Translations under genes and position numbers: made by a program | Source: Pyxicephalus adspersus | Lineage: Eukaryota > Chordata > Amphibia > Anura > Pyxicephalidae | Direction: 5' to 3' | NCBI RefSeq assembly: GCF_032062135.1 | Contig: NC_092859.1 | Span: 29,863,753-29,927,752 of the forward strand | DNA: 64,000 nt | Notes under the pieces: model-generated | Seen by the model: the letters and a program-made list of their open reading frames with translations, nothing else | What the model was told of the DNA's origin: nothing | Database searches by the model: none | In this document: piece after piece, positions 52,901-60,749 of the stretch | Position numbering within the stretch: the stretch's first letter is position 1 | How the letters are laid out: every line of letters begins with the position of its first letter

Positions 52901-55900
52901 CTTATCTTTAGCTTGTGAAAAATCAGGCCAGATATGCTCACATTGTCAATCATTGTATTTGGCACTTCAATTCTACTGTCACTTTCAATAGCAGTTTCAG
53001 TCTATCCCAAATCTTTTAAAAAAGAGAAATAAAATGTTTTTATTGTATTTCTCTGTGCTTTAGCACACAGCCAGCGACTAGTACATGTAAAGTCCAGAAT
53101 GAGCCTCACCCCACGGTACCAAACATTGGAGCGAGATCTCATGGAGTATCAAGAGCGGCAGCTGTTCGAGTACTTTGTGGTGGTGTCACTTCAAAAGAAA
53201 CCTTCTGGAACTGTATATGTTCCAGAGATCACCCAACAGTTCCCACTTAAGGTAATATTTCTAAAAAAAAATTTTTGTGAACTTTAGAATATGAAGCAAG
53301 TACTCTATTTGTCTACCTGTATAGGAGCACATTTTAGCTTTTATTATTTTTAGCAAGGAAAGCCTCTTCTTAGCTTCCCCCTGATTTAGTTTAATTTTAT
53401 ACCTGAGTTTCACTGACTTCACCACAAGTCATCCAGCTAATCACCAAGGAGAACATTCTCATTTTAAGGACATAGCCTTTGACAGGTCATAGCCTTTAAG
53501 TGAGGTCTGTAAGTAAAACCTAATTGGAGGGGTGCTGTGAGGATAGTTCTCTTTCTATTAATTGGTATTTATGATAGTTAATTTATAGTTAAAATAAATT
53601 ACAGGTTTATGTTTAGTAAAAAGCACGTGTCCATCCTTCATCTGAAAAAGTTATCTCTTCTAACCAGTGCAAATCTTTTCTAGCAAACGAATTAGCTGAT
53701 AGGATTCCATGTTCATTTTCCTGTCTTGTTATTGGCTGTACGGGCTCCCTCTGAGTAGGGGGACTACCTTCAGTCACAGCTTAGAGATGCTCCTATAACG
53801 GCTTCCACTTGTTACAAAAGTTAATTTGAATGCAACAGGATGGAAAAATATGCCTTAAACTTTACAGCTACAACATATTTGTAATTTTTTATCTATTGCA
53901 TAACCAACGGACTTTTGTCATCAAGCCAGCAAAACCAGGGTTAGGTGTTCATTATAGGACAGCGAAGATGGGTGTGTTCATATGAACAGGCCGCTTCCAC
54001 ATTGCGGGATTTAAAATGTAATGTTTGTACTTTAGCTGGAACGACCGTTCAAGTTCATGCGGGAAGCTGGTGATCAGTTTAAAGCCATTCCACAATTCTG
54101 TTTCCCAGATGCAAAGGACTGGACACCAGTGACTCAGTTCGACAGGTAAAGTGCACATCCGTTATGGAACATACATGTAACTAGTTCAAAAGAATGTATT
54201 TGCTGCAACAGTGCAATTTAATAAAGTTATTCACACACATACAGATAACCTGATAGTTTAGGGCTTTGATGCCCAAAGTTATGCCCCTAAAATGCGGTAT
54301 TATTATGAACACTCATAACTGTCTGTCCTAAATCTGCACAGCCTATTTTATTTTGACTGTGTGGTTATTTCAGTACATAAAACCAAAAACCTAAAACTAG
54401 TAAACAAATACATGAAAGCTAAAAGAATTTATTACTACAAAACTTTTTTTTTTCCCTCTAGTGAGACTTTCTCATTTGTGCTGACCGGGGAAGATGGAAG
54501 TCGAAGATTTGGTTACTGTAGGCGGCTACTGGTAAGCAGGAATTATTCAGACTATGTAATAAAACCCTATTTATTTAATTCAGGAAATCTTAATAACTGA
54601 GTGTTCCTAAGTGCCCTGAATACTAAAGCACTTTTTGACATATAACCCCCCCCCCACACCACCACCACCACTACTGACAACCTTTTAGTGATAAATAGAG
54701 AGGAGACTCTGCACTGGGGATCTTAAATTTCCTGAACTCAACATTCAACAATTAAGCTACGTACACACTTCCAATTATTATCGTTGGAAAACGAACGACG
54801 AACGATCCTGCACGATATCTACGAACGATCGTATAGCACCGATCCTGCACATAGAGATAACGACACGATCGTTTGTAGATATTGTACACACAATAGATAC
54901 GATCGTTTGAGCGATAGAGGAACTATGTGCACGACAGGAAAGTGAACGAACGTTCGTTCATTACGCATGCTCTGAACATGGACGATCAACGAACGACCGT
55001 ACACACGAACGATGTTCAACGATCGTCGTCCAATTCGATCCGCCGGTCCGGTCGTTCGTTTCCAACGAGTTTCCTCGTTCGTCGGCGTCGTTGGTTACTT
55101 TTTTACGAACGATTTTTTGCCCAATCGATCGTTCGTCGTTCGATTGGAACGATAAAAATTGGAAGTGTGTACGCACCTTTAGAGCTGAACTCATGAGATA
55201 GACAAAACTACCCTTGCTGTTGTATCCCCCCCCATACTGCAAAAGTTAAAAACTTTTTTTTTGTTCCGGTACTTTTATCTACCTATCTCTAGCTCCTGTA
55301 GGCTCCTTTCTCTGTGAGCAACTGGTCGCCCAAATGCTTTAGTTGTTAAAAAATGTTTATATATCCTCAGCTGCACATGTTAAACTCTAAACGTTGATCC
55401 ATCGTATTTTGATTGGAATTTTTTTTTAAACTTGCTTTTCTATAGTTAATATGTTGTTTCCTGCTCTTTTATTGCAGCAGCGTATGGTGACAGAGGATAG
55501 AGTAATAGGTCCACTCACATCATGACAATACAGACTACAAATATGCACACAAAATCTAAGATTTCCCCTCACAAAACATGCATGTGTAAATACCTTTCCT
55601 ATTTTAGTCCTCGTGATTCACAACTTGTTAACATCCCACAGTGCTGACTGTTTTTTTATTATGTAAAGCCCAATTTAACTTTCTTTAAAAAGAAGCAACA
55701 GCCTGTGTTAAATACTTTTGCTTGCCAGCTTGCTGCAGAGAATGACCCTTGTTCTTTACTAGCAGGCAATCTTCTCTCTGCAAGGGCCTTAATATGCTCT
55801 CTACTGAGTCAGACTCTATGCTGATTGATAGTTAGGGCTTTAATTTAGAAAGAATGTGCTGGACTTCAGAGAGATCTCTGCTTTTACACAAAAGGGCAAG

Positions 55901-58900
55901 GGTCCTCCTCTGAAGTACACTGGCATGGGAGAGGCTTTTCTACTCAGACTGTAGCTGTGTTTGCATACTTTTTACCTAACTTTGTTTTCATGGACCTGGA
56001 ATGTATTTCACTGATTTAAACTGAAAGTTCAATTGGACTTTTAGTTATGCTTTGGTGGTTATGTCATGCTGGCTGTGTATTTTGTACTTTGCCCTTGGAA
56101 TTATCCTGCCAACATTCTTTGTTTGGTGTAGGCAATGTTTCCTTTGTAGGGTTGAATCAACAGAAGTCATGGTTAGTGCACTGTGACAGAAAATGTTTGC
56201 CAGCCCTTTGAACCTTCTTTAAACCCTAATGTTCCTGACAGGTAACAACATACAGATTACATCATGTACTTTACTTACTGTTCAAGAGAAAAAAAGTAAA
56301 AAAAACAGTATTTATCAAAGACAAACCTGGATCTGCATGTGTGTAGTGTAGATTTTTCCAGCATGAATTGCCTCTAACCTCCCATTTTGTTCCCACAGCC
56401 CAGCGGGAAGGGGAAGAGACTTCCTGAAGTTTACTGTATTGTCAGCCGATTGGGGTGCTTCAATCTCTTCTCAAAGGTACAGAGGAGGAAAAATAAACCA
56501 TAGTAGTGGCTTGGGGGAATAGACATTATGGGTGGAAAGGAATGGGGAAAATAGTTTATGGGTTGCAAGATGCCAATATTTGCTTACTTTATAAGAGGAC
56601 TACATGTAGCTTTGTTCTTCTTTATGGCATAGCAAAAGCCAGGACATTTTAGTATAAAGAGACAATGATGGGGTTAAACCCTGTTATTTTTTTTTTCTTA
56701 CAAATGATACCGCATTTAAAAGATTTTCTCTTCACATTTCGTCCTTTTTGTGTGAGGAAGTCTCTCAAAAAATAAAGAGATTCACTTCTTCATCATCATG
56801 GTGACTCTTTGAAAAGATTTTCGTGTGTTCTGGTGAAAACTGTAAAAATGTCATTTTTATTAACAATGGTAACAAGGGTACACAAAGAATGATTATCCCT
56901 AGCAGAGACACAAACCTTAATAATGCCAAGGGTTTCAGTCTTTCCTCAATTCATCAAAAACTTTGCCAACAACTGTTTTGACATTAGATACACTTTAAGC
57001 TTTTTTAATTCTACTTTTTTAAATGTCATTGGAACTAATTCTTACAGATCTTGGATGAAGTGGAGAAAAGGAGGGGTATCTCCCCAGCTCTGGTACAGCC
57101 ATTTATGAGAGCCATCATGGAAGCCCCTTTTCCAGCTCTAGGAAAGAAGATTACAGTGAAGAACTTTTTGCCTGGGTCAGGGAATGAGGTATGGGAGTGG
57201 ACTGAATGGAAAGCTGTACACAAGGGAAATGTGATTAGTGCCCAACCTGTAATTGACTGAGCTATCCATCAGCCTGTACATTCTAGGAGTTTTTGGTTTG
57301 TGGTTGGGCTGGGATTACTGTGACTGGATTTAATCACTAGTTATCTTTCCCAGCAACAAATGGGATGAACAAATGATCCACAGACAGCAGTGTTCATTCA
57401 CTTTAAAGGGGAGTGGGCAGGGTGAGTGGAAGGCACTGTGTTCCATCCTCCTCCACAGGAAACAAAGCAGACATGTTGGTCCTGTTGGTCCTGCAGGATG
57501 GATCACTGAGCAACATTGGGGAACAGCTATAACGACATTTCCACATGAGGTGATCATAAATGTTTATCTCGGGTGACAAAAATCTAGCATCTGTTTGTAA
57601 TGTAAGACAGAACTTTGAGGGAATTTTCTCAAGTTATAATTGGCAAGACATTTCGTCCAAGATGGGATTGACACGACAAAAACCCAGCCTGTGGTTGGCA
57701 GGAGAATTTACTCGAGCTGTACAGACTGACATAAAAGTGATCTTAAGTCATGGTTGGCATAAAATTCCCCCAAGGTATGACTAGCCGAAGAATAGACTTA
57801 CCCAAGTGGTGATGATTGGTGGGGAAGACTCTCTTAAGCTGTCAATGGTGGTTGGGGGCTTCTCCCAAGTTGTGAGTGGTGTCAGACATCCCCAAACATG
57901 TCATAGTTTGACATGATATATTCCTGTATTTTCTAGGAGTGTGCCTTACCTCTGCTCTTCTCTTAGGTGATTGAACTGTGCCGTCCTCTGGATTCAAGGC
58001 TGGAACATGTAGATTTTGAAGCACTTTTTTCCACCCTAAGTGTACGGCACCTCATACAAGTCTTTGCCTCTCTCCTTTTGGAAAGAAGAGTCATTTTTAT
58101 GGCGGATACCCTCAGGTAGAGTTGAAACAAAAAAAATATTTCTCATATGTTTAAAACAATACATTTTTAGTAATAAATAGGCAGTTTGCTATGTTTGTTT
58201 ACATATATGTGCTGTATTTAAGTGCATTTTTTTAATGGGTTGTTTGATTTTTTTTTTTATAAAAATGTTTTAAGCAGATCTGCACTATGGGAACCTTTGT
58301 TCTGAATGTTTCTCCTACATAATGCATAATGAAAAAAACACGTACAAAACATTCATATAATGCAAACATTTGAAAAAAATCATAAAATATTGGGAAATTA
58401 TAGTAAAATTAGTATGAATGTAAAAATGATGGCAAAGAAGAGATGCACAGAGTAGAAGTGAAAGTGCAGGAAAGGATGAGGAGAAAATAAACAAGGTGAA
58501 GAGAAGAAAGAAAAAAAGAGTACCAGTCAATATGGAAAGGAAGAAAAATAAGGCAGGGAAAGAAGAAAAAAAGAAGGGGGGAAGGGAGGAAAGGAGAAAT
58601 AAGGAGAGGAAGGGTATAAGAAGGATTCATAAAAGAAGAGGAGGAAGAAAGGAAGCAAAAAAGTCAGGGAAGGAGAAGGAATAAGGTGAGGAAAGAAGAA
58701 ATAACAGGAGGGAGTAGAGAAACAAAGTAAGTAAGCAAAGAAGGGGAGGTAAGGCGAAAAAAGAGGAGGAAAGGTATAAAAATAAGCAAGGAGGGTTGGA
58801 AGAGAAGAAAGAAAAAAAACAAGTAAAAAGCGAGGGAAGGAAGGTAAAAGTAAAAGAAAGGAAACGCAAGGCGTAGAAAGAATGAAAAAAAATGATAGTG

Positions 58901-60749
58901 TTTACCAATCAAATGCTATGCATCTTTGTTTGAAAGTGTATGTTTTGTGGTATGTGTGTTACCTGCTTTAGCCTGATAGATTTTTAGAAAATGTGAAAGC
59001 ACTAGGAATATGCAGCCAATTACAATGTCATATTCATCCTGACACCTGCTCTGCTGCTGTATATGCTATGGTATCTCTGCCAGACCTTAAATATGTCCAC
59101 TGTTCCTACTTTAGTAAACCTAGCTAGTAATAAACATGAAACTTCCTGTTTGAAAGATAAGTCTGTTTCCACATGTGAACTCATTTTGCCCTCCATGAAC
59201 TTCCTGGTTTCTGCAGGGTTAATTTCCATACATATTTTCCTGCTCTCTTTTTGTTGTGTTGTCGTGGATACTGGAGTAAATATTACAGCGTTCAACTCTG
59301 ATGTCACCCAGCATTTAATTATAAAGTGTTGTGTGTGCAGAGTGGGATTCTGGGCATTTTTCCAGGAATGTCCCTGTTCTAGGCAACTAGCGCTTATATG
59401 TAGAACTCCGCTTTGCCTGTTTATTTAATCTCATGAGGAATAGAAACAAACTGCCCAGATTTGATAAACTTTTCCCAAAGACTAAGAGCAAAGCCCTGTA
59501 AATGAGAGAGATCGCTTTTGCAAAATAAATGAAATTTTCCATTGCATAACAAAGGGACAGTTTGAACTTTTTGGTTCTAATACTTTCCAGCAAAATTTCT
59601 GTAAACTTCCTTTTACTTCTGCCTTGGGTTTGTTTCTTGGTGTTGGGGATATACATGGGTCTTTAAACTTTTGAAATAAGGGGAGCAATGCCCTGGTCTT
59701 AATCAATGGAAGAAAAAAAATTAAAAATGCTTTTGGATTGGTGAATAGCAGAAGTGAAAAACCTACCTAATGCCCATGGGTCGTAATAGAAGCAATAGTG
59801 CCCCATTGTTGGTTTCAGTAGGAGAAGAAACATTGCCCCTTATTTATTTAAATGCAATTGTGCCTTTATTTTGCTTTCAATGGGAGAACATATAGTCCTC
59901 ATCATTTTAGTGGGAAGAGGACTAGTGCCCCATCGTTGGTTTTAGTGGAAAGAGGAATGGAGCTCCATCATGCTTCTCAGCTGGAAGAGAAATAGTATTC
60001 CATCACTGAAATCAGTGAAAGGAGAAACAGACTAAGTACATGCTATACATTCTCTGTATAATACGATTTAGATTACTTAATATTTACATGGACCAAGCCT
60101 GTTAACAGCATGCAGATTAAGGCACACATCTGATAATTATCACCCGATATGAACTGTCTGGTGAGAATCTGTGTACAGAGGTTGCACAGCGTCGTTCATG
60201 GGTCTGTCCTGACCAATCCATGAAAGACCGACGGTGAACAATTACAATACAAGTGAAGGAAAAAGAACTTTCTCCCTTGTCCCCTCTCAATAGGTCAGAA
60301 TAGTGCTGTGTGTACCAATCATTGACGGAGGCGTCCTGACAAGTGCTTTGTCCAGTCATTGCTGTCAGAAGATTGTAATCATAAGCTAGCTGTTTGCTGC
60401 ATCTTGCCTGCGGCAGAATAATGGTATCAGCCCATGTCTATTAGTTAATGATTTAATAAAATTGTAAAAATTTCTATCCCATATATTCAAAAGTTCAACA
60501 ATTAATTAATGTTTCTGATTACTCTTGATACTGGAAAACTTTAACAGTTTTAATTCTTTGTTTTTCTTTAGCACTTTGTCCAAATGCTGCCATGCGATGG
60601 TAGCGCTAATATATCCTTTTGCCTGGCAACACACCTACATTCCTGTGCTTCCACCATCCATGATTGACATTGTCTGTTCACCCACACCATTCCTGATTGG
60701 TCTGCTTTCCAGTTCTCTGCCTCGTCTGAAAGAGCTACCAGTGGAGGAA
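34513..60749 (+). CDS. DENND2A: DENND2A, DENN domain-containing protein 2A (13 exons, 3' partial)
   Basis: This is the whole coding span in the window: 799 codons from the ATG at 34513, joined over 13 exons listed separately. Residues about 1-490 are a low-complexity N-terminal half with a KISEWEG motif (residues about 50-56), an [11 protein letters not shown] motif (about 239-249), a proline-rich stretch (about 267-286) and NPYEDI. The uDENN module starts near residue 510 ([13 protein letters not shown]) and the cDENN module near residue 620 ([17 protein letters not shown]). The dDENN module is off the right edge. Known for the family: DENND2 proteins activate Rab9 and act in late endosome to trans-Golgi retrieval. 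Human DENND2A is about 1000 residues and its exon content matches in order. The N-terminal motifs (MIIxDP start, [19 protein letters not shown]) match DENND2A rather than DENND2C. I see no internal stop or frameshift. The identification is very secure; the start codon is less so because of the upstream exon at 29733. Confidence 0.96.
36429..36648. mobile_element. hAT-like MITE, inverted relative to 20819-21166
   Basis: The 220-bp element starts CAGTGGTTGCCTACC and ends GGTTGGTGACTGCTG. It has a perfect 8-bp target duplication CCCTAGAC (36421-36428 and 36649-36656). Its reverse complement shares CCAACCGGTGGTC, CGCCCCCCAGCGG and GTTCTGGCATCATGA with the 20819 copy. It lies in a DENND2A intron. 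Confidence 0.85.
38515..38645 (-). mobile_element. V-SINE-like SINE 5' fragment, minus strand
   Basis: The minus strand reads GGTGGCTCAGTGGTTAGCAG, then a B-box-like GGTTTGATCCTC and the central-domain beginning GCATGGAGTCTGTATGTTCT. The 3' half is absent. Confidence 0.7.
38929..39234 (+). mobile_element. V-SINE-like SINE, near full length
   Basis: This is the best copy. It has an A-box (TAGTGGCTCAGAGGTTAGC) and B-box (GGTTCCAATC). The conserved central domain reads GAGTTTGCAGGTTCTCCCCA then GCGTGGGTTTCCTC and CAGTTTCCTCCCACATTCC. The tail includes ACATTAGATTGTGAGCCCC, TATATAAATACTGTGTAAC and a short AAT run. It lies in the intron between the first two DENND2A coding exons. Confidence 0.85.
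39815..40085 (+). repeat. Interspersed repeat, copy 2
   Basis: GTTGGTGCTCTGATCTTCGG, CAGCTAATTGCCACACAGTT, TTTCAGGTGTGTGACTGAGG and AGCTTTACATAAAGGCAATT match copy 1 at 32800-33140 in order. Both copies are on the + strand. Confidence 0.5.
40510..40634 (+). CDS. DENND2A: DENND2A exon: [12 protein letters not shown] segment
   Basis: This 125-nt exon follows GCATGACAG and ends at TTGG|GTAAGA. Its first base completes the Arg codon begun at 35422, and it ends with one base of an Asp codon. It encodes [35 protein letters not shown] and VYEEIL, close to the human DENND2A segment. The acidic tyrosine motif (ENVYEEI) is a recurring feature of DENND2A and DENND2C; whether it is phosphorylated here is unknown. 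Confidence 0.95.
41450..41581. mobile_element. Near-perfect fold-back MITE with 33-bp arms
   Basis: Left arm CTCTATTTATAAAACAGGGA then ATCTGACATTCCCT is the exact reverse complement of the right arm ending TTATAAATAGAG. A further CCTGGTGGGAAT/ATTCCCACCAGG pair lies inside. A decayed relative is at 26001-26080. Confidence 0.8.
42241..42261. repeat. T homopolymer, 21 bp
   Basis: A run of 21 T inside the intron 40635-49791. It could be the A-tail of a minus-strand retroelement, but no body is recognisable. Confidence 0.9.
42315..42545. mobile_element. Decayed fold-back element of the GTACAC family
   Basis: CAATCTTTCGCAGTCATTTCC and AACAATCATCTAGCGTGCAC match the corresponding blocks of the 10330 and 30335 copies. 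The ends are not sharp. Confidence 0.4.
43886..43920. repeat. TA microsatellite
   Basis: Seventeen or so uninterrupted TA units in a DENND2A intron. Confidence 0.95.
48790..49402 (+). mobile_element. 5'-truncated CR1/L2-like LINE, ORF2 C-terminus and 3' end
   Basis: The start encodes the tail of a non-LTR reverse transcriptase protein: [20 protein letters not shown], then [16 protein letters not shown], then in a shifted frame [12 protein letters not shown] to [11 protein letters not shown]. The frame breaks near 48980 (one base short in a G run), so the copy is dead. The 3' end GTTTATTTCCCTAGTGGTTG then AACTATGTAACTAT is shared with the fragment at 15905. Confidence 0.75.
49792..49901 (+). 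CDS. DENND2A: DENND2A exon: KENPYEDIE segment
   Basis: This 110-nt exon follows TGTCATTGTAG and ends at AGCAAG|GTAAAT. It starts in phase 1 and ends in phase 0. It encodes [20 protein letters not shown] and then a [16 protein letters not shown] tail. It is joined by a 9.2-kb intron to the previous exon, the longest intron within the supported gene. KENPYEDI is conserved in human DENND2A and DENND2C. Confidence 0.95.
50583..50774 (+). CDS. DENND2A: DENND2A exon: FFRQNSERR segment
   Basis: This 192-nt exon is in phase 0 at both ends. The acceptor is unusual: a long T run, then AACAAATGCAG. The donor is CCAAAG|GTATAC. It encodes [20 protein letters not shown], then a Ser/Pro-rich stretch ([19 protein letters not shown]) and the basic end GRRRRKIPK. 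The Ser/Pro clusters are typical substrates for proline-directed kinases; that is inference only. Confidence 0.95.
51385..51478 (+). CDS. DENND2A: DENND2A exon: [20 protein letters not shown]
   Basis: This 94-nt exon follows TTTCATATAG and ends at GAAGAG|GTAATT, with phase 0 in and phase 1 out. It encodes a basic segment, [20 protein letters not shown], followed by [11 protein letters not shown]. The basic patch is conserved in human DENND2A ([15 protein letters not shown]) and in DENND2C (KIDDIFESKRGKKKVK), so it is a family feature just upstream of the DENN module. No specific role is assigned here. Confidence 0.94.
52634..52684 (+). CDS. DENND2A: DENND2A 51-nt acidic exon (symmetric, phase 1-1)
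   Basis: This 51-nt exon follows CTCTCTTTTCTAG and ends at TTGAAAG|GTAGGA. It encodes [17 protein letters not shown], an acidic run with SDxD and SDTEE sites that fit the casein kinase 2 consensus. Both boundaries are phase 1, so skipping it would keep the frame. The human protein has a close counterpart ([14 protein letters not shown]). A fold-back MITE begins only about 37 bp after the donor site. Confidence 0.93.
52722..52929. mobile_element. Fold-back MITE, same family, copy 3
   Basis: It begins GGCCTGATCTATTAAAGCTC and ends AAATCAGGCC. It is more diverged, but CTGGGTGGTCTAGTAAACC and CAGTCCTGGACGGGAGCC match the family. It begins about 37 bp after the donor of the 51-nt acidic exon. Confidence 0.75.
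53064..53251 (+). CDS. DENND2A: DENND2A exon: start of the uDENN module
   Basis: This 188-nt exon follows CTGTGCTTTAG and ends at CTTAAG|GTAATA. It encodes a basic linker ([20 protein letters not shown]), then [20 protein letters not shown] and [19 protein letters not shown]. The [10 protein letters not shown] strand is the start of the upstream DENN (uDENN) longin-like module that, together with cDENN, binds the Rab. Conservation with human DENND2A is very high. Confidence 0.96.
54036..54145 (+). CDS. DENND2A: DENND2A exon: u[12 protein letters not shown]
   Basis: This 110-nt exon follows TTGTACTTTAG and ends at TTCGACAG|GTAAAG, phase 0 in and phase 2 out. It encodes [20 protein letters not shown] then [16 protein letters not shown]. 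The IPxFCFPD signature is the core of uDENN in the DENND2 group. The split Ser codon is completed at 54462. Confidence 0.96.
54462..54531 (+). CDS. DENND2A: DENND2A exon: u[24 protein letters not shown]
   Basis: This 70-nt exon follows TTTTTCCCTCTAG and ends at CTACTG|GTAAGC. It encodes [20 protein letters not shown] and RLL, a near-invariant uDENN strand-turn-strand. The intron after it contains an intact 424-bp fold-back DNA transposon at 54755-55178, about 220 bp downstream. Confidence 0.96.
54645..54672. repeat. C run followed by CCA/CAC repeat
   Basis: An 11-12-C run then ACACCACCACCACCACTAC, about 115 bp after the 54531 donor. Confidence 0.85.
54755..55178. mobile_element. Intact fold-back DNA transposon, ACGA/ATCG-rich
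   Basis: The 424-bp element has long inverted ends: AGCTACGTACACACTTCCAA at the left and the complement of AGGTGCGTACACACTTCCAA at the right. The match extends well inward (ATTATTATCGTT and ATTTTTATCGTT). A TTA trinucleotide flanks both ends (752-754 and 179-181 of their thousands), which would fit PIF/Harbinger. The interior is dominated by CGAACGA and CGATCGT words. Diverged relatives with GTACAC ends lie at 10330, 30335, 42315 and 60118. Confidence 0.8.
56399..56476 (+). CDS. DENND2A: DENND2A exon: start of cDENN
   Basis: This 78-nt exon follows TTTTGTTCCCACAG and ends at TCAAAG|GTACAG, phase 0 on both sides. It encodes [20 protein letters not shown] then [19 protein letters not shown] begins the central DENN (cDENN) module. 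Skipping this symmetric exon would keep the frame but break the DENN fold. Confidence 0.96.
57048..57188 (+). CDS. DENND2A: DENND2A exon: c[22 protein letters not shown]
   Basis: This 141-nt exon follows AATTCTTACAG and ends at AATGAG|GTATGG, phase 0 on both sides. It encodes [20 protein letters not shown], then [20 protein letters not shown] and LPGSGNE. It is nearly identical to the human segment, part of the cDENN helical region. Confidence 0.96.
57605..57935. repeat. Degraded tandem array, about 30-bp unit
   Basis: About ten units follow the pattern CAAGTTGTGATTGGTGGGAA with spacers, for example CAGCCTGTGGTTGGCAGGAG, AAGTCATGGTTGGCATAAAA, AAGTGGTGATGATTGGTGGG and AAGTTGTGAGTGGTGTCAGA. 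It ends about 30 bp before the exon at 57967. Confidence 0.6.
57967..58115 (+). CDS. DENND2A: DENND2A exon: c[17 protein letters not shown]
   Basis: This 149-nt exon follows GCTCTTCTCTTAG and ends at ACCCTCAG|GTAGAG, phase 0 in and phase 2 out. It encodes [20 protein letters not shown], then [20 protein letters not shown] and [19 protein letters not shown] is a hallmark of cDENN modules. A degraded tandem array lies directly upstream and a polypurine tract downstream. Confidence 0.96.
58465..58890. repeat. Polypurine tract (GAAGG/GAAAGA-rich), about 425 bp
   Basis: The + strand is almost entirely A and G (words GAAGAAAG, GGAAGGAAGG, GAGGAAGAAAGG) with rare interruptions. Open frames on both strands here are composed of Lys/Glu/Arg or Phe/Leu/Ser and are artefacts. 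It lies about 350 bp after the exon 57967-58115. Confidence 0.85.
59765..60015. repeat. Degraded minisatellite, about 35-bp unit
   Basis: About six units read TAGTGCCCCATCGTTGG then TTTTAGTGGAAAGAGGA with variation. The reverse complement of the 5648-6665 unit contains the same AATAGTGCCC and GGAGAA words. It lies in the intron before the last exon in the window. Confidence 0.65.
60118..60385. mobile_element. Decayed fold-back element with CGCCCGATATGAACTG-like core
   Basis: It holds ACACATCTGATAATTATCAC, CCGATATGAACTGTCTGGTG, and further right GCTGTGTGTACCAATCATTG. This is the structure of a diverged GTACAC-ended fold-back element. It ends about 190 bp before the last exon in the window. 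Confidence 0.45.
60572..60749 (+). CDS. DENND2A: DENND2A exon: end of cDENN (last exon in window)
   Basis: This 178-nt exon follows TGTTTTTCTTTAG and ends at GAGGAA|GTAAGT, phase 2 in and phase 0 out. It encodes [40 protein letters not shown] and [19 protein letters not shown]. [14 protein letters not shown] and the CSPTPFLIG loop are the most conserved cDENN signatures. The next human exon begins VLVVDLVN; I find no match for it between 60750 and 64000, so the gene continues outside the window. Confidence 0.96.

Noticed and set aside
54819..55242. Three overlapping frames rich in Arg, Asp and Ser
   Set aside because: All lie in the ACGA-rich fold-back transposon.
58409..58912. Hydrophobic-looking open frames rich in Phe, Leu and Ser
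   Set aside because: Translation of the pyrimidine strand of a polypurine tract; not membrane proteins.
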